A stretch of 64,000 bases of DNA from CBDDIP01 sp965229005 (GTDB taxonomy: Bacteria; Actinomycetota; Acidimicrobiia; Acidimicrobiales; Ilumatobacteraceae). Of this stretch, positions 41,486 through 50,554 are shown one piece after another; position 1 is the stretch's first letter, and the number at the start of each line of letters is the position of its first letter. The notes below the pieces were generated by a model, which saw nothing but the letters and a program-made list of their open reading frames with translations, had not been told where the DNA came from and ran no database searches. The stretch spans positions 1,736,001 through 1,800,000 of the forward strand of contig CBDDIP010000002.1 in NCBI GenBank assembly GCA_965229005.1, given 5' to 3'. Both the position numbers and the translations under genes were made by a program.

Positions 41486-42316
41486 TTGGCTGAACGACTG
41501 GTGCTCGTCGACGACCCGCGACCGGCCGTGCGCAGGATCACGTTGAATCGACCGGCGAAGCGCAACGCGCTGTCCAACGGGCTGCGCACGCAGCTGTTCG
41601 AAGCGCTCGGGAGCGCCGATCGCGATCGCGAGGTGCGCGTGATCGTCATCCGTGGGGCCGGCGGTTGCTTCTCGGCCGGCTACGACCTCGCACAGGATCC
41701 AGCGGAGCCGCTGCCGTGGCCGATCACCACCGCCGACGGCGGGTGGGCGCGTCACGTGCTGCGCGGTTGGTTCGACATGATGGACCTGGCCACGCCGATC
41801 ATCGCCCAGGTGCACGGCTACTGCCTCGCCGGTGGCACCGAGCTGGCCACTGCGTGCGACCTCGTCTACGTCGCCGAGGACGCGCAGATCGGCTACCCGC
41901 CGGTGCGCTCGATGAGCCCGCCGGACATGGCGTGGCACGTGTGGTTGATGGGCATGCGTCGGGCGATGGAGGCGATGCTCACGGGCGACTCGATGAGTGG
42001 CACCGACGCGGTCGACGCCGGTTTCGCCAACCGCGCCTTCCCCGCCGACCGGTTGGAGGACGAGGTGCTGGCCGTCGCCGAACGCGTTGCCAAGGTGCCC
42101 GCCGATCTGCAGGCGCTGAACAAGCGCGTCGTCCACCGTGCGATGGAGGCGATGGGCATGCGCGACGGGATGCGCGCCACGGCGGACATCAACGCGCTCG
42201 GCTTCCACCAGCGCAGCTCGCGCGAGTACTTCCAGCGCTTCAGCGCCGGCGTCACCGCCGCGCTCGATGCGCGGGACGAGAAGTTCGGCGACTACCGAAC
42301 GGGCGAACCGGGCTGA
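41486..42316 (+). CDS. Enoyl-CoA hydratase/isomerase family protein
   Basis: A 276-residue crotonase-fold protein. It has the oxyanion segment GGCFSAGYDLAQD, the second glycine region VHGYCLAGGTELATACDLVY, and a C-terminal helix for trimer contacts. The usual catalytic glutamate of enoyl-CoA hydratase is not obvious at the second site (IGYPPVRSMSPP), so it may be an isomerase or another crotonase-type enzyme. Start TTG 41486 is supported by GGGAG seven bases upstream. The stop overlaps the TetR start by one base (TGATG), so the regulator is probably autoregulatory on this operon. Confidence 0.85.
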   Translation: MAERLVLVDDPRPAVRRITLNRPAKRNALSNGLRTQLFEALGSADRDREVRVIVIRGAGGCFSAGYDLAQDPAEPLPWPITTADGGWARHVLRGWFDMMDLATPIIAQVHGYCLAGGTELATACDLVYVAEDAQIGYPPVRSMSPPDMAWHVWLMGMRRAMEAMLTGDSMSGTDAVDAGFANRAFPADRLEDEVLAVAERVAKVPADLQALNKRVVHRAMEAMGMRDGMRATADINALGFHQRSSREYFQRFSAGVTAALDARDEKFGDYRTGEPG

Positions 42317-42978
42317 TGGCGCGTCGCGGCGAGATCCCCAAGCGGCTCGGTCGCCCTCCCGACGGCGACAGCACGGAGACTCGCGAGCGCCTGCTGTCCG
42401 TGGCGCGGGTGCTGTTCGCCCAGAAGGGTTTCGACGCCACGACCAATCGAGACATCGCCGATGGCGCAGCGATCACCACCGGCGCGATCTACCACTACTT
42501 CACCTCCAAGGCGGAGCTCTACCTCGCCGCCTGTGAGGAGGTGTTCGCGCTGGTGTTCACCGCCTTCGAGAAGGCGGTCGCCGGGCAGGACACGCTGCTC
42601 GACCAGTTCAGCGCGATCCTCGACGCGACCGTCGCGCTGAACCGCGACGACCCATCGGTCACCGGGTTCGTCGTCTCGGTGGCCACCGAGACCGAGAGCC
42701 ACCCCGAGCTGGCCCACCTCTACGAGCCGCTGCGCGGCACCAACTCGCGGTTCCTGGCGCGGCTCGTCAGCGAGGCCGCAGACCGCGGCGAACTGGCACC
42801 GGACGTGAAGCCGAAGGCCATCGAGGATCTGATGAACGCGATGCTCATCGGCTTGGCGCGGTTCAGCCACCAGGTGGGCGACGCGGAACGTCACGCCGAC
42901 GCGGTGGACGTGATGAAGCGATTCCTCAGCGGGACGTTGGTTCGGACACCGTCACGCCATCCGCGTGCGCGACGTTGA
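42316..42978 (+). CDS. TetR-family transcriptional regulator
   Basis: A 220-residue regulator. The N-terminal HTH (about 17-65; TRERLLSVARVLFAQKGFDATTNRDIADGAAITTGAIYHYFTSKAELYLA) is canonical. The C-terminal ligand domain is unlike named subfamilies but is compatible with acyl-CoA-type ligands. ATG 42316 shares a base with the hydratase stop. Its 3' end overlaps the convergent transporter gene by 53 bases. It probably represses the hydratase operon; the operator is not identified. Confidence 0.9.
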   Translation: MARRGEIPKRLGRPPDGDSTETRERLLSVARVLFAQKGFDATTNRDIADGAAITTGAIYHYFTSKAELYLAACEEVFALVFTAFEKAVAGQDTLLDQFSAILDATVALNRDDPSVTGFVVSVATETESHPELAHLYEPLRGTNSRFLARLVSEAADRGELAPDVKPKAIEDLMNAMLIGLARFSHQVGDAERHADAVDVMKRFLSGTLVRTPSRHPRARR

Positions 42979-43915
42979 GCTGATCACCCGACGCGACGTC
43001 AGTTACGTGCGCGACCTCCAGCCGATCACCCATCGCGCGACGTGAGCGGGCTCGTCGGGTGCTGTCGACGGTGAGGACCATCAGGGCGATCCAGATCAGG
43101 CCGAAGCCGATGATCCGTGACATCGGCAGGTCCTCGTGGAGCACCAGCCAGCCGAGCACGAAGTTGATCAACGGGACGATGTACTGCAGCGGCGCGATGA
43201 TCGTCAGCGGCACGCGCTTGGCGGAGAAGGCGAACATCATCAAGGGCACCACGGTGGCGATGCCGCTGATCGCCACGAGCGCCAGCTCGCCGCCGCTGGC
43301 CGCATGCGGGATGCTGGTCGAGGCGCCCCATCGCAGCGCGAGCACGATCGCCGCGGGCACGACGAGGAGGAACGACTCGGCGGCCATGCTCTCGATCGGC
43401 GTCAGCGGCACCTCCTTCTTCATGTACCCGTAGCCGGTCCACGTCGCGGCCAGCAGCAGGGCGAGCAGCGGCACTCGCCCGTAGGAGACCGTCAGCACGA
43501 CGACCGCCGCAACGGCGAACGCGATCGAGACCAGCTGGGCGCGATGCAACCGCTCCTTGAGCACCACGACGCCGACGGCCATCGTGGTCAGCGGAGCGAT
43601 GAAGTAGCCGAGCGCCGCTTCGAGGACGCGGCCGTGCACGACGGTGTACACGTAAGTGGTCCAGTTGGTCGTCAGCAACGCAGCGGCGGCGGCCACGCGC
43701 AGCACCAGCCGGGGCTGGCGGGCAACCGTGCGCACGATCGACCACCGCCGCGTCGCAGTGAGGACGATCGACATCATCACCGTCGCCGACATCACTCGCC
43801 AACCGATCAGCTCGAACGCGTCGAACGCGTGGAGCTCGCGCCAGTACAGCGTCAGCAGACCCCAGAGGAGGTAGGCGCTGAACCCGGCGATGATCCCGCG
43901 CTGCTGCTCCGTCAC
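42926..43915 (-). CDS. rarD: RarD-type EamA-family transporter
   Basis: A 329-residue drug/metabolite-superfamily protein with about ten hydrophobic segments in two EamA repeats. The N-terminal GIIAGFSAYLLWGLLTLYWREL and ELIGWRV segments, the TNWTTYVYTVVHGRVLEAALGYFIAPL block and FAFSAKRVPLTIIAPLQYIVP are typical of RarD (chloramphenicol-sensitivity protein family). Its substrate is uncertain. GTG 43915 has TAGCGT eight bases upstream with no Shine-Dalgarno, which decides the start against a longer frame. The cytoplasmic tail of about 40 residues overlaps the TetR gene in antisense. Confidence 0.88.
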   Translation of the reverse strand: MTEQQRGIIAGFSAYLLWGLLTLYWRELHAFDAFELIGWRVMSATVMMSIVLTATRRWSIVRTVARQPRLVLRVAAAAALLTTNWTTYVYTVVHGRVLEAALGYFIAPLTTMAVGVVVLKERLHRAQLVSIAFAVAAVVVLTVSYGRVPLLALLLAATWTGYGYMKKEVPLTPIESMAAESFLLVVPAAIVLALRWGASTSIPHAASGGELALVAISGIATVVPLMMFAFSAKRVPLTIIAPLQYIVPLINFVLGWLVLHEDLPMSRIIGFGLIWIALMVLTVDSTRRARSRRAMGDRLEVAHVTDVASGDQLNVAHADGVTVSEPTSR

Positions 43916-43923
43916 GCTCGGCG

Positions 43924-43929
43924 ACGCTA
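43924..43929 (-). promoter_or_regulatory. Leaderless-type -10 box before the RarD gene
   Basis: TAGCGT on the minus strand, eight bases before GTG 43915. Confidence 0.5.
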
Positions 43930-45036
43930 CGGCTGAACGGTGGCGATCGCCAACGAGTTGAGCTCGTCGGAACGATCGAAGTCGTGCCGCGGATCCTGCT
44001 GCAGCGTGTCGTGGAGGAAGCAGAAGCTCAGGCCGCGCTGCGGCTCCAGCCAGCACACTTGCGCGCCGGCACCCATGTGCCCGAACGCCCGCGGCGCATC
44101 GGGGAACCAGCGGTGCCGGTGGTACCCGTCGCTCCCCGCGACGATGCCGGCGATCGTGCGGTTGGCCGGCGTGCCGTCGGACTGGTTGATGCTGACGTTG
44201 CGGACGGTGCCGGTGGCGTCGGCCAGCCAGCGCGGGTCGAACGCTCCGGCGCGGTCGTGGAGGAACGACTGGTAGACGGTCGCGATGTCGGTGGCACGAG
44301 CGACCGCGCCACCGCCCGGGATGCCGGCCGCCTGCGCCTCGGGGATGTTGAGGAGCAGGAGCGCCTCGGGCCCGATCGTGGTGTCGGGCACGAGGTCCTC
44401 ACGACCGAAGGTGGCCACGAGCGGCGCTCGATCGGCCGGCACCGAGCCGGCGACGCGAACGGTGGCGACCGGTCCGCCGATCCGCGGGCCGAGCAGCGGC
44501 GGCGCACCCGCGGGACCGGTGACCGCCTCGTGCACGGCGTCGAGGTACGAGGTGCCGCCCAAGGTCTCGATCAGTTCGGCGATCACCCAGTGAGCGGCCA
44601 CCGGGTGGTACTCGGTGCGCGTGCCGGCCGGCCAGTCGAGCCGCCACGACGCGAACGTCTCCCGTCGCCCGGCGCTGGTGCCCCAGGCCTCCGGGCCCAT
44701 TGGCGCCTGCGGGAAGCCGCCCTGCATCGTCAGCACCTGCAGCACCGTCACGTCGGCCTTGCCGTTGCCCTCGAAGCTGGGGATGTAGCGGGCGACGGGG
44801 GCCAGCAGGTCGAGCGCGCCGGACGCGAAGTGGGGGAGCAGTGCCATCGCGACGATCGTCTTCGTCGCCGAGTAGATGACGAAGCGCGTGTCGTCGGTGG
44901 CAGTGCCGAAGCTGGCGCCGGCGACGATCTCGTCGTCGAGCCCGATGGCGAACTGCGCAGCGGTGGAGTGGCCCTCGTCGACCTCGCGTTGCACGCGTGC
45001 GGTGAGCCGCTCGACCGCTGCCGCATCGAGCTTCAT
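43927..45036 (-). CDS. Beta-lactamase-family serine hydrolase (class C/esterase type)
   Basis: A 369-residue serine hydrolase. The nucleophile motif is SATK (VIYSATKTIVAMAL, Ser about 75), matching SxxK of class C beta-lactamases and EstB-type esterases. Around residue 150 is a tyrosine motif (EYHPVAAHW) and near the end is an HMGAGAQ segment in the position of the KTG box. No signal peptide is seen, so a cytoplasmic esterase or peptidase is likelier than an antibiotic-degrading enzyme. ATG 45036 overlaps the nitroreductase stop by four bases (ATGA), so the two genes are coupled. Confidence 0.83.
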   Translation of the reverse strand: MKLDAAAVERLTARVQREVDEGHSTAAQFAIGLDDEIVAGASFGTATDDTRFVIYSATKTIVAMALLPHFASGALDLLAPVARYIPSFEGNGKADVTVLQVLTMQGGFPQAPMGPEAWGTSAGRRETFASWRLDWPAGTRTEYHPVAAHWVIAELIETLGGTSYLDAVHEAVTGPAGAPPLLGPRIGGPVATVRVAGSVPADRAPLVATFGREDLVPDTTIGPEALLLLNIPEAQAAGIPGGGAVARATDIATVYQSFLHDRAGAFDPRWLADATGTVRNVSINQSDGTPANRTIAGIVAGSDGYHRHRWFPDAPRAFGHMGAGAQVCWLEPQRGLSFCFLHDTLQQDPRHDFDRSDELNSLAIATVQP

Positions 45037-45689
45037 GACGTCTGCTTCCAACCGTTGAAGTAGGTGATCCGCTCCACCGGCAGACGCGCCCCGGGCTTGA
45101 AGTCGTCGCCGGTGTAGAACGCCACGGGGGTCATCGCCACCTGGCTGACGGTCGACGGGATGCCGAGGATCTCGGCGGCCTCCTCCTCGTAGCCGAGGTG
45201 GAGCGTGGTCCATGCGGTGCCGAGCCCTCGGCTGCGCGCGGCGAGCATGAAGCTCCAGACCGCCGGCAGGATGCTGCCGTAGAGCCCGGCCAGCGTGCCC
45301 TGCGACATCGACGGATCGGGTCGACCCAGCTGGCACGGGATCACCATCGCCGGCACCTCGTGGAGCACCTCGGCGAGGTGGTCGCTGCTGGCCATGATCG
45401 CCCCGGCATCGGTGCGACCGGTGTCGGCCACGGCGTCGCGCTGGGCGGCCATGTACGGCGCGTACGAGCGTCGGTACAGATCGGCGATCGCCAGCTTCTT
45501 GTCCGGATCGTCGACGACGATCCATCGCCAGCGCTGCACGTTGCCACCGGCGGGTGCCTGGGTGGCGATGCGGATGCAGTCCAGGATGGTCTCGCGCGGG
45601 ACCTCGCGGGTGAGGTCGAGGCGCTTGCGCACGGCACGAGTCGTGCTGAGCAGGTGGTCCGTCTGGGACAGGTCGAACGGCGGGTTCAT
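45033..45689 (-). CDS. Nitroreductase family protein
   Basis: A 218-residue FMN-binding protein. The segment STTRAVRKRLDLTREVPRETILDCIRIATQAPAGGNVQRWRWIVV provides the FMN phosphate-binding Arg residues and the APAGGNVQ signature. Late SRGLGTAWTTLHLG completes the fold. It would use NAD(P)H to reduce nitro groups, quinones or flavin-like substrates. ATG 45689 has TACGGT eight bases upstream. It precedes and is coupled to the serine hydrolase gene. Confidence 0.88.
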   Translation of the reverse strand: MNPPFDLSQTDHLLSTTRAVRKRLDLTREVPRETILDCIRIATQAPAGGNVQRWRWIVVDDPDKKLAIADLYRRSYAPYMAAQRDAVADTGRTDAGAIMASSDHLAEVLHEVPAMVIPCQLGRPDPSMSQGTLAGLYGSILPAVWSFMLAARSRGLGTAWTTLHLGYEEEAAEILGIPSTVSQVAMTPVAFYTGDDFKPGARLPVERITYFNGWKQTS

Positions 45690-45891
45690 GGCAGCGAACC
45701 GTACGGGACCGGCACGGTGGCCCCTCGAAGCGCAGTGCGGGTCGGCAAACTCGATCGCCCAAAGTGATCGCTCAGTTGGATCTCGTCCGATACCGTGCAG
45801 GCGCTGTCCTGACGGACCATGCGTCTGTTCTGATGTTGTGGTAACCAGGCAGCTCCGGACGTGAACCCGGAAAAACACACAGGGGGAAACC

Positions 45892-47322
45892 TTGAGGAAA
45901 CGTACTGCAAAGATCGCCGCCGGCCTGCTCGTGCTCGGCATGGTTGCCGGGGCCTGCTCCGAGGAGGAGTCCGGGTCCAGCACACCGGTCGGCACCTCCG
46001 GCACCACGCCCGCCACGACGCCCAGCACCGGTGGCACCGACACCACACCGCCCGGCACGGGCGGCACCGACACCACCCCGTCGACACCCGGCACCGCGGA
46101 TCCCGGCGGCGACATCGTGCAATGGGCGCTCGACTACACGGGAGGCACCGCCGGCGAGGCCAGTGGCGACGCCATCAAGATCGGCTACGTCAACCAGGAA
46201 GACTTCTTCCCGGAGAACACCATCGGCATCGACGCCGCGGTCGCGTTCGTCAACAAGGAGCTCGGCGGCGCCGCCGGTCACCCGTTGGAGATCGTGCCCT
46301 GCAAGGTGTCGGTCGCCGAGGACGGCGCCAAGTGCGGCGCCCAGCTCGCCAACGACTCGAGCATCGCCATGGTCATCACCGGCACGCTCCTGTATGGCAA
46401 CAAGGAGCTGTACGACGCGCTGAACGGCAAGAAGCCGGTCATCATCGGCAACGGTCTCACCACCGACGACTTCACCACTCCGGCCGGCCAGGCCTTCACC
46501 GCCGGTTCGCCCGGCGTCATCCCGGGCATGGGCGGCTTCATCACCGAGTACCTGCCCGACGTGAAGAGCGTTGCGGTCATCGCCTCCAACAACCCCGCCG
46601 GCCAGGCAGCAGCGACGCTGCTGTTCAAGCCGACGATGGACAAGGCCGGCATCTCCACCACGGTGGTCGGCGTCGACGACACGGCAACTGCCGCCCAGGT
46701 GCAGTCGGCGGTCACCGCTGCCGGCGCCGAGACGGCTGACGCCGTGGTGCTGCTCGTCACCATCCAGCAGTGCATCAACGTGTACGACTCGCTTGCTGCG
46801 CTCGGCATCAACCCGACGGTGGTCGCCACCGGCCTGTGCTTCGGCACGCCGATGACCGATCACTTGAAGGAGGCCGGAGTCGGTGGCGACGTGCCCGACG
46901 GTTGGTACTTCGGTGGCTACGGCTACAGCTACTTCACCCCCGACCTGGACAGCGGCATGCTGACCTACGTCACCAAGGTGCAGGAGTACGGCAAGCCCGC
47001 TCCGGGCGCGTCGACGCTCGAGTACACCGGCTTCGCCGGCCCGTCGTTCGCCAACATCATGACGGCCGCCAAGTTCTTCAACGAGATCGATGGGGCGACC
47101 GACTACGCCAGCATCGACGCCAAGATCCGTGGCTTCAAGGGCCCGATGATGCTGCAGGTCGGTCCGCTGGACTGTGGCAAGCAGGTCATCGTCGGGCTGC
47201 CGATCTTCGTGTCGGTGTGCGGCTCGCAGATCGGCATCCAGCAGTACAAGGACGGCGAGTGGATCGCCGTCGCAGACGGTCAGAACGGCAAGCCGATCGA
47301 CGCCACGAAGGTGCCCGTCTGA
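45892..47322 (+). CDS. livK: ABC substrate-binding lipoprotein (branched-chain amino acid type)
   Basis: A 476-residue exported binding protein. It has a signal peptide with lipobox (GMVAGAC), a Ser/Thr/Gly/Pro-rich linker of about 50 residues, and a type I periplasmic-binding fold (from about 95; IKIGYVNQEDFFPENTIGIDAAVAFVNKELGG). It feeds the permease that follows. TTG 45892 is the start: AGGGGG lies five bases upstream and the signal peptide starts right there. It is the first gene of a complete liv-type operon (45892-51267). The 202-base region upstream has no gene; I see no firm promoter in it. Ligand unknown. Confidence 0.9.
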   Translation: MRKRTAKIAAGLLVLGMVAGACSEEESGSSTPVGTSGTTPATTPSTGGTDTTPPGTGGTDTTPSTPGTADPGGDIVQWALDYTGGTAGEASGDAIKIGYVNQEDFFPENTIGIDAAVAFVNKELGGAAGHPLEIVPCKVSVAEDGAKCGAQLANDSSIAMVITGTLLYGNKELYDALNGKKPVIIGNGLTTDDFTTPAGQAFTAGSPGVIPGMGGFITEYLPDVKSVAVIASNNPAGQAAATLLFKPTMDKAGISTTVVGVDDTATAAQVQSAVTAAGAETADAVVLLVTIQQCINVYDSLAALGINPTVVATGLCFGTPMTDHLKEAGVGGDVPDGWYFGGYGYSYFTPDLDSGMLTYVTKVQEYGKPAPGASTLEYTGFAGPSFANIMTAAKFFNEIDGATDYASIDAKIRGFKGPMMLQVGPLDCGKQVIVGLPIFVSVCGSQIGIQQYKDGEWIAVADGQNGKPIDATKVPV

Positions 47323-47358
47323 TCGGTTCGGTCTCCGAATCGTTCTGAACATGTAGCG

Positions 47359-47426
47359 ACAACGGTGGGGTACTGTCTCCGAACCATCGGGGGACGGTGC
47401 TTTGCGGGGCAGCACCCCACCGTTGT
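47359..47426 (+). promoter_or_regulatory. Long inverted repeat between binding-protein and permease genes
   Basis: Arms of 17 bases (47359-47375 and 47410-47426) pair with one mismatch; the first 12 bp are perfect (ACAACGGTGGGG). The loop is 34 bases and has some internal pairing. It starts 36 bases after the binding-protein stop and ends before the permease gene. It may be a partial terminator or mRNA-stabilising hairpin that keeps binding protein in excess over permease. Confidence 0.7.
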
Positions 47427-49718
47427 GTGCACTGCTGGTCAACAGGTGAGTCACAAGGGGGCACGGCCATCAAAGGCTCATTCACCAAGTATCTGCAATG
47501 GTTCGTCGGCGCGAGCGCCGTCGTGCTGGTGGCCTGGGCGCTGATCTCGCCGAACACGAGGGCCAACTTCCTCACCGGTTCCGGGTTGTCGCAGGGCGCG
47601 CTCGTCGCCGCGATCGCCCTCGGCGTGGTGCTGACGTATCGCGGCTCGGGCGTCGTCAACTTCGCCAACAGCGCGATCGCCATGTACATCGCCTACGTCT
47701 ACGCGGTGCTGCGCCGCGACGGCGATCTGTTCCTGCCGCCGCTGCCCAACCCGCTGGCGATCGTCGAGGGCATCGTCAACAACTTCCGCGACGGCAGCAA
47801 GCTCGACCTGCCGGACTGGCCGACGCGCATCTCGTTCGGCCCGAACATGACGTTCTGGTCGGCGCTGATCATCTCGCTGCTGTTCAGCGTGCTGCTCGGC
47901 TTGGTGCTGCACTTCTTGATCTTCCGCCCGCTGCGCAACGCGCCGCCGCTGGCCAAGGTGGTCGCCTCGATCGGTCTGCTGCTGTATCTGCAGGCAGTCG
48001 TGCTGCGCCGCTTCGGCCTCCAGCCGTACACGGTGAAGGGCATTCCGTTCTTCAAGGCCAACGACCGGGTCAAGCTGCCCTTCGACGTGTCGATGCGCAA
48101 GGACGAGCTGACCATCGCCATCCTCGTGATCGTCTTCGCGCTCGCCTTGTGGGCCATCTTCCAGCTGACGCGCTTCGGGCTCGCCACGCGCGCTGCGAGC
48201 GAGAACGAGAAGGGCGCGGTCGTGCTCGGCTTCTCGCCCGAGTTCCTCGCCGGTGCCAACTGGGTGATCTCCACGCTGATCACCGGTCTGCTCGGTGTGC
48301 TCGCCGCGACGATCTCCAGCACTGTGGACCCGGGAACGCTGACCGCGCTGATCATCCCCGCCCTCACGGCGGCGTTGGTCGGCAGCTTCAGCTCGTTCGG
48401 CTGGACCACGTTCGCCGCGTTCATCCTCGGCATGCAGTACCAGTTGGTGCTGTACCTCGGCGCCAAGCACCACTGGTTCCCGAAGTCCGGCAACCAGGCG
48501 TTCCCCGGCGTCGACCGCCTCCTGCCGCTGGCGGTCATCGTGCTGGTGCTCTACCTGCGCGGCAAGAGCCTGCCGACGCGCGGCGCGATCAGCGCCGGGC
48601 GGCTGCCGTTCTCGCCGACGCCACCGAAGTGGGCGTTGCGCTACGGCGGGCCCGCGCTCGCGTTGGTCACCGCCGGGCTCGCCCTGTTCGTGTTCACGCC
48701 GGCGTTCCGCGGCGCGTTGTCCAACACGTTGATCGGCGTGATCATCTGTCTGTCGATCGTCATCGTCACCGGCTACGTCGGGCAGATCTCGCTCGCCCAG
48801 ATGTCGTTCGCCGGCATCAGCGCGTTCGTCGTGTCGAAGCTCACCACGGACGGGCACATCCGCATCCCGATCCCGTTCACCGACAGCTGGATCCCGATCG
48901 GGCAGGGTCCGTTCCCGGTGCCCATCCTGACGGCGGCGCTGATCGCGACGTTGGTCGGCGTGCTGGTCGCCGTTCCGGCCCTGCGCGTGCGCGGCGTCAA
49001 CCTGGCCATCGTCACGCTCGCCTTCGCGATTGCGGTGGACAAGGCGGTCTTCGCCAACTCGTCGGTCAACGGCGGCTTCTTCGGCGCCAAGGTCACCACG
49101 CCGAAGCTGTTCACCGAGGCGCGTGGGGTGAAGTACAAGATCGCCGGGTTCACTGCCGGCGACGGCAAGATCCCCAACCCGATGACGACGATCTTCCTGC
49201 TCGTCGCCGTGGTCATCCTCTGCTACGCGGTGGCCAACTTGCGCCGCTCGGCGACGGGTCGACGGATGCTCGCGACGCGCTCCAACGAACGAGCTGCGGC
49301 TGCGGCCGGTGTCAACGTGCAGGGCACGAAGATCCTCGCCTTCGCCGTGTCGTCGTTCGTCGCCGGCGTCGGTGGAGCGCTCCTGGCCTACCGGTTCAGC
49401 AGCGCCACGCCGGACAAGTTCGACTACCTCAAGTCGCTGACGTTCCTCGCCTTCGCCTACCTCGGTGGCATCAGCAGCGTCTACGGCGCGATCTCCGGTG
49501 GCGTGCTCGTCGCGGGCGGGATCGGGTTCACCTTCCTCACCAACGTGCTGCACGTCAGCGACCAGTTCACGCTGATCCTCGGCGGGCTCGGGTTGATCAT
49601 CGCCGCCATCCGCAACCCGGAGGGCGTCGCCGGTGCGATCCGCACGACGTTGCTCGGATTGAAACGACGACGAAGCGGTGAGTCCGCTCCGGTCCACGTC
49701 CCGGTGGGAGGACACTGA
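47427..49718 (+). CDS. Fused branched-chain amino acid-type ABC permease (LivH-LivM)
   Basis: Up to 763 residues, both membrane subunits in one chain. The N-terminal half (to about 380) is LivH-like (LTYRGSGVVNFANSAIAMY, and ATRAASENEKGAVVLGF). The C-terminal half is LivM-like (TGYVGQISLAQMSFAGISAF, ATRSNERAAAAAGV, LGGISSVYGAISGG), with a positively charged linker between. The start is unclear. GTG 47427 is the first canonical start after the hairpin, but it has no ribosome-binding site. AGGGGG at 47456-47461 stands at the ideal distance before ATC 47469, which may be the true start and would give 749 residues. The stop overlaps livG (TGATG). Confidence 0.88.
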   Translation: MHCWSTGESQGGTAIKGSFTKYLQWFVGASAVVLVAWALISPNTRANFLTGSGLSQGALVAAIALGVVLTYRGSGVVNFANSAIAMYIAYVYAVLRRDGDLFLPPLPNPLAIVEGIVNNFRDGSKLDLPDWPTRISFGPNMTFWSALIISLLFSVLLGLVLHFLIFRPLRNAPPLAKVVASIGLLLYLQAVVLRRFGLQPYTVKGIPFFKANDRVKLPFDVSMRKDELTIAILVIVFALALWAIFQLTRFGLATRAASENEKGAVVLGFSPEFLAGANWVISTLITGLLGVLAATISSTVDPGTLTALIIPALTAALVGSFSSFGWTTFAAFILGMQYQLVLYLGAKHHWFPKSGNQAFPGVDRLLPLAVIVLVLYLRGKSLPTRGAISAGRLPFSPTPPKWALRYGGPALALVTAGLALFVFTPAFRGALSNTLIGVIICLSIVIVTGYVGQISLAQMSFAGISAFVVSKLTTDGHIRIPIPFTDSWIPIGQGPFPVPILTAALIATLVGVLVAVPALRVRGVNLAIVTLAFAIAVDKAVFANSSVNGGFFGAKVTTPKLFTEARGVKYKIAGFTAGDGKIPNPMTTIFLLVAVVILCYAVANLRRSATGRRMLATRSNERAAAAAGVNVQGTKILAFAVSSFVAGVGGALLAYRFSSATPDKFDYLKSLTFLAFAYLGGISSVYGAISGGVLVAGGIGFTFLTNVLHVSDQFTLILGGLGLIIAAIRNPEGVAGAIRTTLLGLKRRRSGESAPVHVPVGGH

Positions 49719-50554
49719 TGGCGCTGCTCGAAACGCATGGGATGTCCGTCACCTTCGGCGGCTTGCGCGCCGTGAACGAGGTCGACTTCGCCGTCGAGGA
49801 GGGTCAGCTCGTCGGGCTGATCGGTCCGAACGGTGCCGGCAAGACGACGTTCATCGACGGCATCACCGGCTTCGTCGAGACCACCGGCCGCATCGAGTTC
49901 GCCGGCAAGGAGATCGGGTCCACGCCGGCGCACAAGCGGGCCAACCTCGGCCTCGGTCGCACGTGGCAGTCGCTGGAGCTGTTCGACGACCTGACCATCG
50001 TCGAGAACCTCCAGGTGGCCGCGGAGAAGCAGTCCGTCGGCGGCTTCTTCCTCGATCTGGTTCGGCCCAGCCGACCGCGTGACCGAGCCAACGTCGACTT
50101 CGCGCTCGACGTGCTCGGCATCCGCGAGCTCACCGATCGGTTCCCGCACGAGATCAGCCAGGGGCAGCGCAAGCTGGTCAGTGCCGCACGGGCGCTGGCC
50201 GCGCGGCCGCGGTTGGTGTGCATGGACGAGCCGGCCGCGGGTCTGGACACCGAGGAGAGCCAAGAGCTGGGCGGTCGGCTGCGCAACATCATCGACGCCG
50301 GCACCACGATCTTCCTCGTCGACCACGACATGGGCCTGGTGCTCAACGTGTGCGACTACATCTACGTCATCGAGTTCGGGGTCAAGATCGCCGAGGGCAC
50401 GCCGTCGCAGATCAAGCGCGACCCGAAGGTGATCGAGGCCTACCTCGGCTCGGCCGCGGAGACGGTCATCGGCGCCGAAGGTGATCTGCCGGTGCCCGCT
50501 GCCGCCCCTGTCGACTCGATCACAGCCGACTCGATCAACAAGGACGGTGAGTGA
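49718..50554 (+). CDS. livG: Branched-chain amino acid-type ABC transporter ATP-binding protein (LivG-like)
   Basis: A 278-residue ATPase. Walker A GPNGAGKTT, a signature region (EISQGQRKLVSAARAL), Walker B (LVCMDEPAAGLD) and switch histidine (LVDHDMG) are intact. The C-terminal extension of about 30 residues after EAYLGSA is rich in Ala, Asp and Ser and longer than in the livG at the left edge. ATG 49718 shares a base with the permease stop and has GGAGGA seven bases upstream. It partners with the LivF that follows and the fused permease. Confidence 0.93.
   Translation: MALLETHGMSVTFGGLRAVNEVDFAVEEGQLVGLIGPNGAGKTTFIDGITGFVETTGRIEFAGKEIGSTPAHKRANLGLGRTWQSLELFDDLTIVENLQVAAEKQSVGGFFLDLVRPSRPRDRANVDFALDVLGIRELTDRFPHEISQGQRKLVSAARALAARPRLVCMDEPAAGLDTEESQELGGRLRNIIDAGTTIFLVDHDMGLVLNVCDYIYVIEFGVKIAEGTPSQIKRDPKVIEAYLGSAAETVIGAEGDLPVPAAAPVDSITADSINKDGE

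Noticed and set aside
43927..45036. Resistance beta-lactamase.
   Set aside because: It has SxxK but no signal peptide and no clear KTG box; an esterase-type serine hydrolase is more likely.
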